A DNA stretch of 5,164 nucleotides from Pseudomonadota bacterium (GTDB lineage: Bacteria; Pseudomonadota; Alphaproteobacteria; Rhizobiales; Xanthobacteraceae): positions 1-5,164 of the forward strand of contig JAEWCJ010000487.1 in assembly GCA_023390695.1 (NCBI GenBank), given 5' to 3'. The position numbers and the translations under genes are program-made. This document shows positions 1 through 5,164 of this stretch, one piece after another (position 1 is the first letter of the stretch; each line of letters opens with the position of its first letter). Below the pieces are notes generated by a model that saw only the letters and a list, made by a program, of their open reading frames with translations, had not been told where the DNA came from and ran no database searches.

Positions 1-33
1 GGGGCGGCGGCCATCCCGGGATGGCGCCGCCCC
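1..33 (-). terminator. GC-rich stem-loop after the chemoreceptor gene
   Basis: Bases 1-15 and 20-33 are reverse complements apart from one bulged G, around the 4-base centre CCGG. The hairpin begins 5 bases beyond the stop codon of the minus-strand chemoreceptor gene, where a rho-independent terminator is expected. The T-run that would follow on the minus strand lies outside the window, so termination is inferred from stem strength and position only. Confidence 0.55.
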
Positions 34-38
34 TGCCC

Positions 39-1934
39 CTAGAATTCCTCGACCTGATCCGCCAGCGCCAGGTTGCCGCGCACCGGCGCCGCACGGCGCT
101 GCGGCGCCTCCCTCGGCAGGGTGGCACGCGTCGTGGCCGAGCGAGGCTGTTCGCTCTCTTCGCCGAACCGGAAGAATCCCACCCGCTCGCTCATCGCCGC
201 CTGCTGGTCTTCCAGCGTCTTGGCCGTCGCCGCATTCTCCTCGACCAGCGCCGAGTTCTGCTGCGTCGCTTCGTCCATCTGGCTGAGCGCCTTGTTGATC
301 TGGTCGATTCCCGACGCCTGCTCGCCGCTGGCATTGGCAATTTCGGAAACGATCGCCGCCACGCTCTTGATCGATTCCAGAATCTCCGCCAGCGATCCAC
401 CGGCCTTGTTGACCAGTTCGACGCCTTCCTGCACCTGGCCGGAGGAATTCACGATCAGGTCCTTGATGTCCTTGGCCGCCTGCGACGAGCGCTGCGCAAG
501 GCTGCGCACCTCGGACGCCACCACCGCAAAGCCGCGCCCGGCATCGCCCGCGCGCGCCGCCTCCACCGCCGCGGTGCGCGCCAGGAGATTGGTCTGGCGG
601 GCGATCTCGTCGCTCCCGCTGTTGATGTCGGAAATCTGCCGCGAGGATTCCTCGATCCGCGCCATGGCGCCGACCGCCTGCGACACCACCTCGCCGCCGC
701 GATCCGCGATCTCGCGCGTGTTGCGCGTCAGCTCGTCGGCGTGACGGGCGTTCTCGGCGTTCTTCTTCACCGTCGCCGCGATCTGCTCCATCGAGGCCGA
801 GGTTTCCTCAAGGCTTGCGGCCTGCTCTTCCGTGCGCTGCGACAGATCCGTGGTGCTGGTGGAGATTTCCGACGCCGCGTTCGACACTTCCGAGGACGAC
901 GACGCGATGTTGCGGATGGTTTCCTGCAATTGCCCGATGGCGGCGTTGAAATCGTTCTGCACCTTCCTGTAGTCGGGCGCGAATTCCTCCGTCAGGCGGT
1001 AGGTCAGATCGCCCTGCGCCAGCCGTTCGAGGCCCGCACCGAGCGAGGCCACGACCTTTGCCACCATCGCGGCCGTCTCCGCTTCGCGGCGCGCCCGCTC
1101 GTCGCGTTCCGCCTGTTCGCGCTGCGCGATTTCCCGCTCCTTCTCGGCGTCGAGATTCATCTTCTCTTCCAGCCGGACCTTGAATTCCTCGACAGCGCCG
1201 GCGATGCCGCCGATTTCGTCCTTGCGGCCGAGCCCGGGCAGGACCACCGAGAAATTGCCGGCGGCAAGCTGCTTCATCGCGTCGGTCAGCAGCGTCAGCG
1301 GCCGCGACACCTGGCTCAGGACGATCCACAGCGCCAGAATCAATCCCGCGGCACCGGCCGCAAGGCTGGCGATCATGCCGAGGCGCGCGGTGGCGAAGCT
1401 CTCGGCCGCGACCTCGTATTGTTCGCCCGCGGCGCGGATCTGCAGATCGACCAGTTTGTTCACCGCCTCCGAAATCGGGTCGACGGCAGGATACAGCCGG
1501 CTTGTCACGAACCGATCGAGACGGGCCCCGTCCTTTGCATGGAGTGTGTCGATGAGCTCCCGCATCGCGGCGTCCGCACGGGTCATGGAGTTGCTGGCGG
1601 CCTCGGCGAGGCTCTTCTCGTCCGCCTCCAATTGCCTGCCGGTATATGCAGCCCATTGCTTCTTGATCCGATCGAGGCCGGAAACGACAGCCTTTTCGCC
1701 GACGCCCCAGTCCACCGCCGCACTGCGGACCTTGTGCGCGGTATCGACGATATTCACCGCATAGAGATCGGCCACGATCTTCAGCTCGCCGAGCGGCTTG
1801 ACGCGATCCGTGAAGACGGTGCTCAGGCCGTTATTGGCGACGCTCGCCGCATACCAGCCCGCGCCGCCGATCGCGAGCAAGGCGGCGAACAGCGTGAGCA
1901 ATGATGCGAGCAACTTGGCCTTGATCGTTCTCAT
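39..1934 (-). CDS. Methyl-accepting chemotaxis protein (4HB sensor, two HAMP segments)
   Basis: Inner-membrane chemoreceptor of 631 residues that would sense a ligand in the periplasm and control CheA through CheW. Seen in order: TM1 at about 8-30; a periplasmic region of about 155 residues resembling 4-helix-bundle MCP sensors (RVKPLGEL near 44-51, IVDTAHKVR near 62-70); TM2 at about 187-209; HAMP from about 210 with P212 and DEIG at 239-242; a charged coiled coil at 255-290; a second HAMP-like segment at about 291-345 ([10 protein letters not shown]); then the cytoplasmic hairpin. Methylation-type pairs lie at E369/E370, E376/E377, E383/Q384 and E565/E566. The hairpin tip carries [20 protein letters not shown] (444-463), where most receptors have [20 protein letters not shown]. 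The tail ends QVEEF after a Pro/Arg-rich linker. The ATG start is supported by GAGGA 6 bases upstream (1941-1945) and by TM1 beginning at once. The ligand is unknown, and the gene appears to be transcribed alone. Confidence 0.96.
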   Translation of the reverse strand: MRTIKAKLLASLLTLFAALLAIGGAGWYAASVANNGLSTVFTDRVKPLGELKIVADLYAVNIVDTAHKVRSAAVDWGVGEKAVVSGLDRIKKQWAAYTGRQLEADEKSLAEAASNSMTRADAAMRELIDTLHAKDGARLDRFVTSRLYPAVDPISEAVNKLVDLQIRAAGEQYEVAAESFATARLGMIASLAAGAAGLILALWIVLSQVSRPLTLLTDAMKQLAAGNFSVVLPGLGRKDEIGGIAGAVEEFKVRLEEKMNLDAEKEREIAQREQAERDERARREAETAAMVAKVVASLGAGLERLAQGDLTYRLTEEFAPDYRKVQNDFNAAIGQLQETIRNIASSSSEVSNAASEISTSTTDLSQRTEEQAASLEETSASMEQIAATVKKNAENARHADELTRNTREIADRGGEVVSQAVGAMARIEESSRQISDINSGSDEIARQTNLLARTAAVEAARAGDAGRGFAVVASEVRSLAQRSSQAAKDIKDLIVNSSGQVQEGVELVNKAGGSLAEILESIKSVAAIVSEIANASGEQASGIDQINKALSQMDEATQQNSALVEENAATAKTLEDQQAAMSERVGFFRFGEESEQPRSATTRATLPREAPQRRAAPVRGNLALADQVEEF

Positions 1935-2029
1935 GGGAATTCCTCAGAGAAAGAAAGAGTGTGAAAAACGCTACGGCCGAAGAGAAAAACGGAGAAGCAC
2001 GCGGACGCCGGTCCCGCTGACGACGGAAA

Positions 2030-2058
2030 GAGGTTCTCCAAATGGGAGAATGCACCTC
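2030..2058 (-). promoter_or_regulatory. Hairpin in the probable chemoreceptor leader
   Basis: On the plus strand GAGG plus TTCTCC (2030-2039) pairs with GGAGAA (2045-2050) and CCTC (2055-2058). This gives a 10-bp stem with a 5-base loop and a 4-base bulge (TGCA). A competing hairpin uses GGGAG (2044-2048) with CTCCC (2056-2060), and the two cannot form together. The site lies roughly 95-125 bases before the chemoreceptor start codon. The base pairing is directly visible; any regulatory role is inference. Confidence 0.35.
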
Positions 2059-2121
2059 CCCGAATTGTCCGCTGGCTCCACGCACCAGGTACCCGTCGCG
2101 GTAAGCAATAACCGCAGGCTG

Positions 2122-2137
2122 TTACGGTAGGGTTAAC
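2122..2137. promoter_or_regulatory. Candidate CtrA-binding site
   Basis: The plus strand reads TTAC, seven bases, then TTAAC, followed by CA. The minus strand reads TTAA, seven bases, then GTAAC. Each reading matches the alphaproteobacterial CtrA consensus TTAA-N7-TTAAC at 8 of 9 defined positions. CtrA is known to control motility and chemotaxis genes in many alphaproteobacteria, and the site lies about 187 bp upstream of a chemoreceptor start codon, so the context fits. No matching -10 box was found, so whether it activates or represses, and where transcription starts, is not shown. Confidence 0.45.
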
Positions 2138-2188
2138 CAATGATGACCGGGCTCATCCTGCAATCGTCGGCGGGAGCGCGTGGTCCGC

Positions 2189-2207
2189 TTGCCCACGAAT
2201 TGCCCAC
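2189..2207. repeat. Tandem direct repeat TTGCCCAC-gaa-TTGCCCAC
   Basis: Two identical 8-base copies (2189-2196 and 2200-2207) are separated by three bases, giving an 11-base period of about one helical turn. Such spacing would place two protein-binding half-sites on the same face of the DNA. No known factor is recognised; the arrangement may be chance in GC-rich DNA. Confidence 0.35.
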
Positions 2208-2286
2208 CGGACTGACCGCCGGGATCACGCAGCCGCACAGCGCGCATGCGTGCGCGCCAAACGGCGGCATGCGGGCGCCACTAGTA

Positions 2287-2308
2287 TGTTTCGATTATCT
2301 GTGAAACA
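2287..2308. repeat. Inverted repeat TGTTTC-N10-GAAACA after the hydrolase gene
   Basis: A perfect 6-bp inverted repeat with a 10-base spacer lies 12 bases beyond the hydrolase stop codon. The stem is short and no T-run follows on the minus strand, so it is a weak terminator candidate. Its symmetry would also fit a binding site for a dimeric protein. Confidence 0.3.
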
Positions 2309-2320
2309 GGCCGGCGCGCG

Positions 2321-3112
2321 TCATGCGGCGCGCAGAGCCTCGTAAAACCCGAGCATCTCCGCCGTCAGCGCGGCCGGTGCCTGCGTCGGCGCGATATGGG
2401 CGGCGTCGATCACCACCAGCCGCGCATCGCGGATCTGTGCGGCGACGCGCGCTGCCTCTTCCGGCGTGCGCAGGCCGTCATGTTGTCCCGCAATCACCAG
2501 CACCGGGCATTGCAGACGGGCAAGATCGGGCACCGCGTCGAAATCGATGAAGGCGCGGTTGAGGGCGGCATAGCTCTGCGGATCGTTGGCGAGGAAGCGC
2601 GCGCGATAGGATTCGTACATCGCCCTGTCGCGGATCACGACCGGCGGATAGGAGCGGCTCAGCGTATCGTCGACGACCGCCTGCATGCCCTCTTTTTCCA
2701 CCAGGGCGGCGCGGTCGCGCAGATAGACTTTCCGGTCCGGCACCACGCCCATCACCGGCGCCACCAGCGCCAGCGACGTGACGCGCTGCGGATGTGCGGC
2801 GGCGAAGCGGATGCCGATACCGGAGCCGATCGCGGTGCCCGCAAGATGACAGGAGGCGATGCCGAAATGATCGAGCAGCGCGCCGACATCGCTGACCAGG
2901 GTGTCGATGGAGAAATCCCCGCGCAGCTTTTCGGACTGGCCGGAACCGCGCGCATCGTAACGCAATACGCGGAAGCGCTTCGCCAGGTCCGGCACCGCCG
3001 GCGTCCAGGATTCCAGCGAGCCGCCGAGTTCGTGCAGCAGCACCAGCCACTCGTCGCCCTGCCCCGTCACGTCCGTGCGGAAGCGGACACCGCCGACATC
3101 AATCTGATCCAT
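2321..3112 (-). CDS. Alpha/beta-hydrolase fold protein with alanine at the nucleophile position
   Basis: Soluble protein of 263 residues in the alpha/beta-hydrolase superfamily, similar in length and layout to 3-oxoadipate enol-lactonase-like enzymes. Landmarks: H27-E-L-G-G (oxyanion region), RYDARGSGQS at 51-60 (the usual 'D.RG.G.S' turn), a nucleophile elbow at 92-96, a small cap at about 120-190, a probable acid D212 in GQHDGLRTP, and a histidine H239 in AAHIAP. The elbow reads G92-T-A94-I-G96, so the usual serine of G-x-S-x-G is alanine. The fold and the other two triad residues look intact, so the protein is either non-hydrolytic or uses another mechanism; S97 is three residues further on. 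The ATG start is supported by AGGA 6 bases upstream (3119-3122). It is divergent from the amidohydrolase gene. I would not call it PcaD: no protocatechuate gene is nearby and the nucleophile is absent. The substrate is unknown. Confidence 0.92.
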   Translation of the reverse strand: MDQIDVGGVRFRTDVTGQGDEWLVLLHELGGSLESWTPAVPDLAKRFRVLRYDARGSGQSEKLRGDFSIDTLVSDVGALLDHFGIASCHLAGTAIGSGIGIRFAAAHPQRVTSLALVAPVMGVVPDRKVYLRDRAALVEKEGMQAVVDDTLSRSYPPVVIRDRAMYESYRARFLANDPQSYAALNRAFIDFDAVPDLARLQCPVLVIAGQHDGLRTPEEAARVAAQIRDARLVVIDAAHIAPTQAPAALTAEMLGFYEALRAA

Positions 3113-3182
3113 TCCCGTTCCTGTCGTTGCGGAGCGATCGTGCGTTGCGCGTTACCGGCCAGAAACCATGAAACACGGCAGG

Positions 3183-3210
3183 ATCACAAGAGCATTTCCT
3201 GCGTTGTGAT
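3183..3210. promoter_or_regulatory. Operator-like inverted repeat in the divergent promoter region
   Basis: ATCACAA (3183-3189) and TTGTGAT (3204-3210) form a perfect 7-bp inverted repeat with a 14-base spacer. Half-site centres are 21 bp apart, two helical turns, suiting a dimeric regulator. The repeat sits between the start codons of the divergent hydrolase and amidohydrolase genes. Each half-site contains an outward-facing TTGTGA that resembles a -35 box, so a bound protein could block both promoters. The regulator is not encoded in the window. Confidence 0.5.
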
Positions 3211-3232
3211 GGCCGGTCTTGGGGACTAGCAT
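3204..3232 (+). promoter_or_regulatory. Predicted sigma70-type promoter of the amidohydrolase gene
   Basis: TTGTGA (3204-3209) and TAGCAT (3227-3232) each match four of six bases of the TTGACA and TATAAT consensus, with the ideal 17-base spacing. Transcription would start near 3239-3240, giving a leader of about 40 bases before the ATG. The -35 box lies inside the right half of the inverted repeat, suggesting repression by occlusion. On the minus strand the matching TTGTGA has only a poor -10 (GTTTCT, two of six) at 17 bases. Confidence 0.45.
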
Positions 3233-3279
3233 CGCCGGACCGACGACGGCACCGCAATCGCAAACCGGGGACGTGTTGC

Positions 3280-4641
3280 ATGACAGTTCTGTCTCGCCGG
3301 CTTTTCACAGCCATGATGATCCTCACCGCGGCCGCCGGCGTGCGAGCCGCCGCGGCACAGGATGCGGCGCCCGCGGCCGTGACCCTGTTCGAGAATGTGC
3401 GCATCTTCGACGGCAGGAGCGCGACGCTCTCGCCGCCGTCGCATGTGCTGGTGCGCGGCAATATCATCGCCCGCATCTCCACCACGCCGATTCCCACCGA
3501 CCGCCGCGCCGATACCCGCATCATCGATGGCGGCGGCCGCACCCTGATGCCGGGCCTGATCGATGCGCACTGGCATGCGGCGCTGATCCGGGTGACTCCG
3601 GTGGAGTCGATGGGTGACGTTACGTTCAGCTCCCTCCTGGCCGGCGCCGAGGCGACGGACACCCTGATGCGCGGTTTCACCACCGTCCGCGACGTGGGCG
3701 GGCCGGTCTTCGGCCTCAAGCGCGCGATCGACGAAGGCGTCCTCGCCGGTCCGCGCATCTATCCATCCGGTGCCGTGATCACGGTCACGAGCGGGCATGG
3801 GGATTTCCGTCAGCTCACCGACCTGCCGCGGACGATCGGCGGCATGCTTCACCGCATGGAGCAACTCGGCGGAAGCATGGTCGCGGACAGCCCCGACGAG
3901 GTGCGTCTGCGCACACGCGAGCAGCTCATGCAGGGGGCCTCCCAGATCAAGCTGACGGCGGGCGGCGGGGTGTCGTCGCCGTTCAGTCCGATCGACGTGA
4001 CCACCTTCACCGCGGAGGAACTGCATGCCGCGGTGGAAGCGGCGGAGAATTGGGGCACCTACGTCACCGTGCATGCGTTTACGCCGGCCGCGATCCAGCG
4101 GGCCATCGCCGTTGGGGTGAAGGTTATCGAGCACGGCATGCTGATGGACGATGCGACCGCCAGACTGATGGCCGAGAAGGGCATCTGGCTGAGCATGCAG
4201 CCGCTCCCCGAGGGCCTGCGGCTGGGCTTCCCGGTGGGCTCCGTCCAGCGCGCCAAGGCGGATGAGGTCTGGCCCGGCATCGCCAAGACCTACGAATTGG
4301 CGAAGAAGTACAAGCTCAAGACGGCATGGGGCACCGACGTCTTGTTCTCCGCAGCGCTGGCGAAGCAGCAGGGAGCCATTCTCGCGTCGCTCACCCGCTG
4401 GTACACGCCCGGTGAAGCGCTGATCATGGCGACATCGACAAACGCCGAATTGCTGACCCTGTCCGGCAAGCGCAATCCCTATCCCGGCAAGCTCGGTGTG
4501 ATCGAGCAGGACGCGCTCGCCGACCTGCTGCTGGTCGACGGCGATCCGATCGCGAATATCGATCTGGTCGCCGATCCGGCGAAGAATTTCGTCGTCATCA
4601 TGAAAGACGGCAAGGTCTACAAGAACGCGCTGGCGAAATAG
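3280..4641 (+). CDS. Exported metal-dependent amidohydrolase (imidazolonepropionase-like family)
   Basis: Protein of 453 residues of the amidohydrolase superfamily, close to the COG1228 group that includes prolidase- and carboxypeptidase-like peptidases. The N-terminus SRRLFT (5-10) fits the Tat motif S/T-R-R-x-F-L-K. A modest hydrophobic stretch (8-21) and an Ala-rich cleavage region near A26/Q27 follow, so a folded, metal-loaded protein is probably sent to the periplasm. After a small beta domain (34-90) comes PGLIDAHWH, giving the H97-x-H99 metal pair; then K224 in QIKL (possible carboxylated bridging lysine), H265 in VHA, H285 in EHG and D353 in GTD, the full set expected for a two-metal site. 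SGHGD at 171-175 is also characteristic of this branch. The C-terminal beta domain ends with LADLLLVDGDP and VIMKDGKVYK. The ATG follows GGGGA by 8 bases (3267-3271). The likely reaction is hydrolysis of an amide or peptide bond, with the substrate unknown. It is transcribed alone, divergent from the hydrolase gene. Confidence 0.94.
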   Translation: MTVLSRRLFTAMMILTAAAGVRAAAAQDAAPAAVTLFENVRIFDGRSATLSPPSHVLVRGNIIARISTTPIPTDRRADTRIIDGGGRTLMPGLIDAHWHAALIRVTPVESMGDVTFSSLLAGAEATDTLMRGFTTVRDVGGPVFGLKRAIDEGVLAGPRIYPSGAVITVTSGHGDFRQLTDLPRTIGGMLHRMEQLGGSMVADSPDEVRLRTREQLMQGASQIKLTAGGGVSSPFSPIDVTTFTAEELHAAVEAAENWGTYVTVHAFTPAAIQRAIAVGVKVIEHGMLMDDATARLMAEKGIWLSMQPLPEGLRLGFPVGSVQRAKADEVWPGIAKTYELAKKYKLKTAWGTDVLFSAALAKQQGAILASLTRWYTPGEALIMATSTNAELLTLSGKRNPYPGKLGVIEQDALADLLLVDGDPIANIDLVADPAKNFVVIMKDGKVYKNALAK

Positions 4642-4647
4642 AAGCGG

Positions 4648-4671
4648 TCGCGACGAGAGTGCGATGTTTTT
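4648..4671 (+). terminator. Weak terminator candidate after the amidohydrolase gene
   Basis: Six bases after the stop codon, TCGC (4648-4651) can pair with GCGA (4661-4664) across a 9-base loop, followed by TG and five T residues (4667-4671). The T-run and position fit intrinsic termination, but a 4-bp stem is weak. The stronger palindromic element just downstream may do the work instead. Confidence 0.3.
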
Positions 4672-4693
4672 AGTTGAAGCAAACTGGTTCTTT

Positions 4694-4825
4694 AATCCGT
4701 CACCCTGAGGTGCTCGGCCGACGGCCGAGCCGCGAAGGGCGACGGCCCCAAGCCATTGCCACGAAGTGGCCGTCATCCTTCGAGGCTCGCTCACTTCGTT
4801 CGCTCGCACCTCAGGATGACGGATT
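4694..4825. repeat. 132-bp palindromic intergenic repeat element
   Basis: The ends are 20-base inverted repeats with one mismatch: 4694-4713 (AATCCGTCA...) and 4806-4825 (...TGACGGATT). Inside is a perfect hairpin GCTCGGCC-GAC-GGCCGAGC (4712-4730), then GACGGCC (4741-4747) pairing with GGCCGTC (4768-4774) and enclosing GCCAC-GAA-GTGGC (4758-4770). GCTCGC occurs as a direct repeat near 4784 and 4802. There is no open frame or transposase, so it is a miniature, REP/MITE-like element. From memory, sequences of the CACCTCAGGATGACGG type are widespread between genes in Bradyrhizobium- and Rhodopseudomonas-like genomes. It lies between two convergent genes, where it could also act as a two-way terminator. 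Confidence 0.8.
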
Positions 4826-4831
4826 GAGGCA

Positions 4832-4853
4832 GCAGACGTAAAATAACGTCTGC
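4832..4853 (-). terminator. Perfect 8-bp hairpin abutting the apt stop codon
   Basis: GCAGACGT (4832-4839) and ACGTCTGC (4846-4853) are exact reverse complements with a 6-base loop. On the minus strand the loop reads TATTTT and the stem starts at the base right after the apt TAG. There is no T-run after it, so it is either a factor-assisted terminator or an mRNA 3'-end stabiliser; the palindromic element follows directly. Confidence 0.5.
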
Positions 4854-5164
4854 CTAATGCCCCTCAAAGGACACCAGCGTGCGCACGTTGACGTCGAGCT
4901 TGCGCAGCTTGTCGGCGCCGCCGAGCTCCGGCAGATCGACCATGAACACGGCGGCCACCACCTCGGCGCCCATCTGGCGCAGCAGCTTCACCGCGCCTTC
5001 GGCGGTGCCGCCGGTGGCGATCAGATCGTCGACCAGGATGACACGCTCGCCCGGTGACACCGCGTCCTCGTGCATCTCCATCTCGTCGATGCCGTATTCG
5101 AGCGAATAGGCCACGCGCACGCTCTTGTGCGGCAGCTTGCCCTTCTTGCGGATCGGCACGAAGC
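4854..5164 (-). CDS. apt: Adenine phosphoribosyltransferase, C-terminal part (runs off the window)
   Basis: Cytoplasmic purine-salvage enzyme that joins adenine to PRPP, giving AMP and pyrophosphate. About 103 C-terminal residues are present out of the roughly 180 usual for the family. The reading begins [11 protein letters not shown], matching the 'GF.P.RK.GKLP' loop of Apt, followed by [17 protein letters not shown]. Then comes the PRPP-binding signature [14 protein letters not shown], whose core [10 protein letters not shown] is encoded at 5004-5033. The end [10 protein letters not shown] resembles the usual '...SLV.F.GH' C-terminus. The frame stays open through the right edge, so the GTG at 5157-5159 is an internal valine codon and the true start lies beyond the window. 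The gene converges with the amidohydrolase gene. Confidence 0.97.
   Translation of the reverse strand, partial: FVPIRKKGKLPHKSVRVAYSLEYGIDEMEMHEDAVSPGERVILVDDLIATGGTAEGAVKLLRQMGAEVVAAVFMVDLPELGGADKLRKLDVNVRTLVSFEGH

Larger units (their letters stand above)
1935..2320. other. 386-bp intergenic region upstream of the chemoreceptor gene
   Basis: No convincing gene is present; the frames crossing it have no ribosome binding site and no recognisable protein. It should hold the chemoreceptor promoter and leader (reading leftward) and the 3' end of the hydrolase transcript. Distinct elements are listed separately: a CtrA-like box, a leader hairpin, an 8-bp tandem repeat and an inverted repeat beyond the hydrolase stop. 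A further GC hairpin (GCGCGC at 2240-2245 and 2252-2257, 6-base loop) lies about 64 bases after the hydrolase stop without a T-run. I could not identify a convincing -35/-10 pair for the chemoreceptor. Confidence 0.7.

Noticed and set aside
21..1904. 627-codon open frame on the plus strand opposite the chemoreceptor
   Set aside because: It is very rich in Arg, Leu and Gly without any recognisable domain, as expected from the antisense of GC-rich coding DNA. The minus strand encodes an unmistakable chemoreceptor with membrane helices, HAMP and methylation sites.
1931..2140. 69-codon minus-strand frame whose TGA overlaps the chemoreceptor ATG (ATGA), suggesting a translationally coupled leader peptide
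   Set aside because: It needs a TTG start without a ribosome binding site, has no recognisable features, and the chemoreceptor has its own good GAGGA site. The overlap is probably chance.
2180..2207. Possible sigma54 promoter (TGG...TTGC) in the intergenic region
   Set aside because: The spacing between the GG and GC elements is wrong on both strands for a -24/-12 promoter.
2321..3112. Calling the hydrolase PcaD (3-oxoadipate enol-lactonase)
   Set aside because: Length and layout fit, but the catalytic serine is alanine and no protocatechuate or muconate gene lies nearby.
2396..3229. 277-codon plus-strand frame opposite the hydrolase
   Set aside because: Antisense shadow of the alpha/beta-hydrolase; its His/Arg/Ala-rich composition lacks any domain, and the hydrolase motifs on the other strand are clear.
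3226..4809. 527-codon open frame on the minus strand opposite the amidohydrolase
   Set aside because: Arg/His/Asp-rich antisense shadow running into the palindromic repeat. The plus strand carries the full amidohydrolase metal-ligand set.
4694..4825. CRISPR-like or insertion-sequence interpretation of the repeat region
   Set aside because: There are no evenly spaced identical repeats with unique spacers and no transposase frame; it is a single palindromic element.
5157..5159. GTG as the start codon of a 101-residue apt product
   Set aside because: The upstream codons continue in frame (F before V) and match the internal GF-P-RK loop of Apt. The gene is cut by the window edge, not short.

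Overview
The window is a GC-rich stretch of chromosome from an alphaproteobacterium, most likely of the order Hyphomicrobiales (Bradyrhizobium/Rhodopseudomonas-like lineages). This rests on codon usage, the style of the chemoreceptor (4-helix-bundle sensor, two HAMP segments, an acidic -EEF tail in place of the enteric NWETF), a CtrA-box-like motif, and an intergenic palindromic element of the 'CACCTCAGGATGACGG' type that I recall being dispersed in such genomes. The exact genus cannot be read from the sequence.

Layout from left to right: (1) a GC-rich hairpin at the left edge that probably terminates the chemoreceptor transcript; (2) a complete membrane chemoreceptor (MCP) on the minus strand, 39-1934; (3) a 386-bp non-coding stretch, 1935-2320, holding the chemoreceptor leader, a CtrA-like site and several small repeats; (4) a minus-strand alpha/beta-hydrolase, 2321-3112, whose nucleophile-elbow position is alanine instead of serine; (5) a 167-bp divergent control region with a perfect 7-bp inverted repeat whose right half-site coincides with the -35 box of a good sigma70-like promoter; (6) a plus-strand exported metal-dependent amidohydrolase, 3280-4641, with a twin-arginine signal; (7) a 212-bp convergent intergenic region with a 132-bp palindromic repeat element and a separate 8-bp hairpin; (8) the C-terminal part of adenine phosphoribosyltransferase (apt) on the minus strand, running off the right edge.

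The genes do not form one obvious pathway. The chemoreceptor feeds a chemotaxis array and apt is housekeeping purine salvage. The hydrolase and amidohydrolase are divergent around a shared operator-like repeat, so they may be co-regulated, possibly in use of a peptide- or amide-like compound, but this is inference. No mobile element with a transposase, CRISPR array, rRNA or tRNA was seen. The observations most worth checking are the altered signalling tip of the chemoreceptor, the missing serine nucleophile in the hydrolase, and the divergent operator. I did not find convincing evidence of a wholly new multi-gene system.
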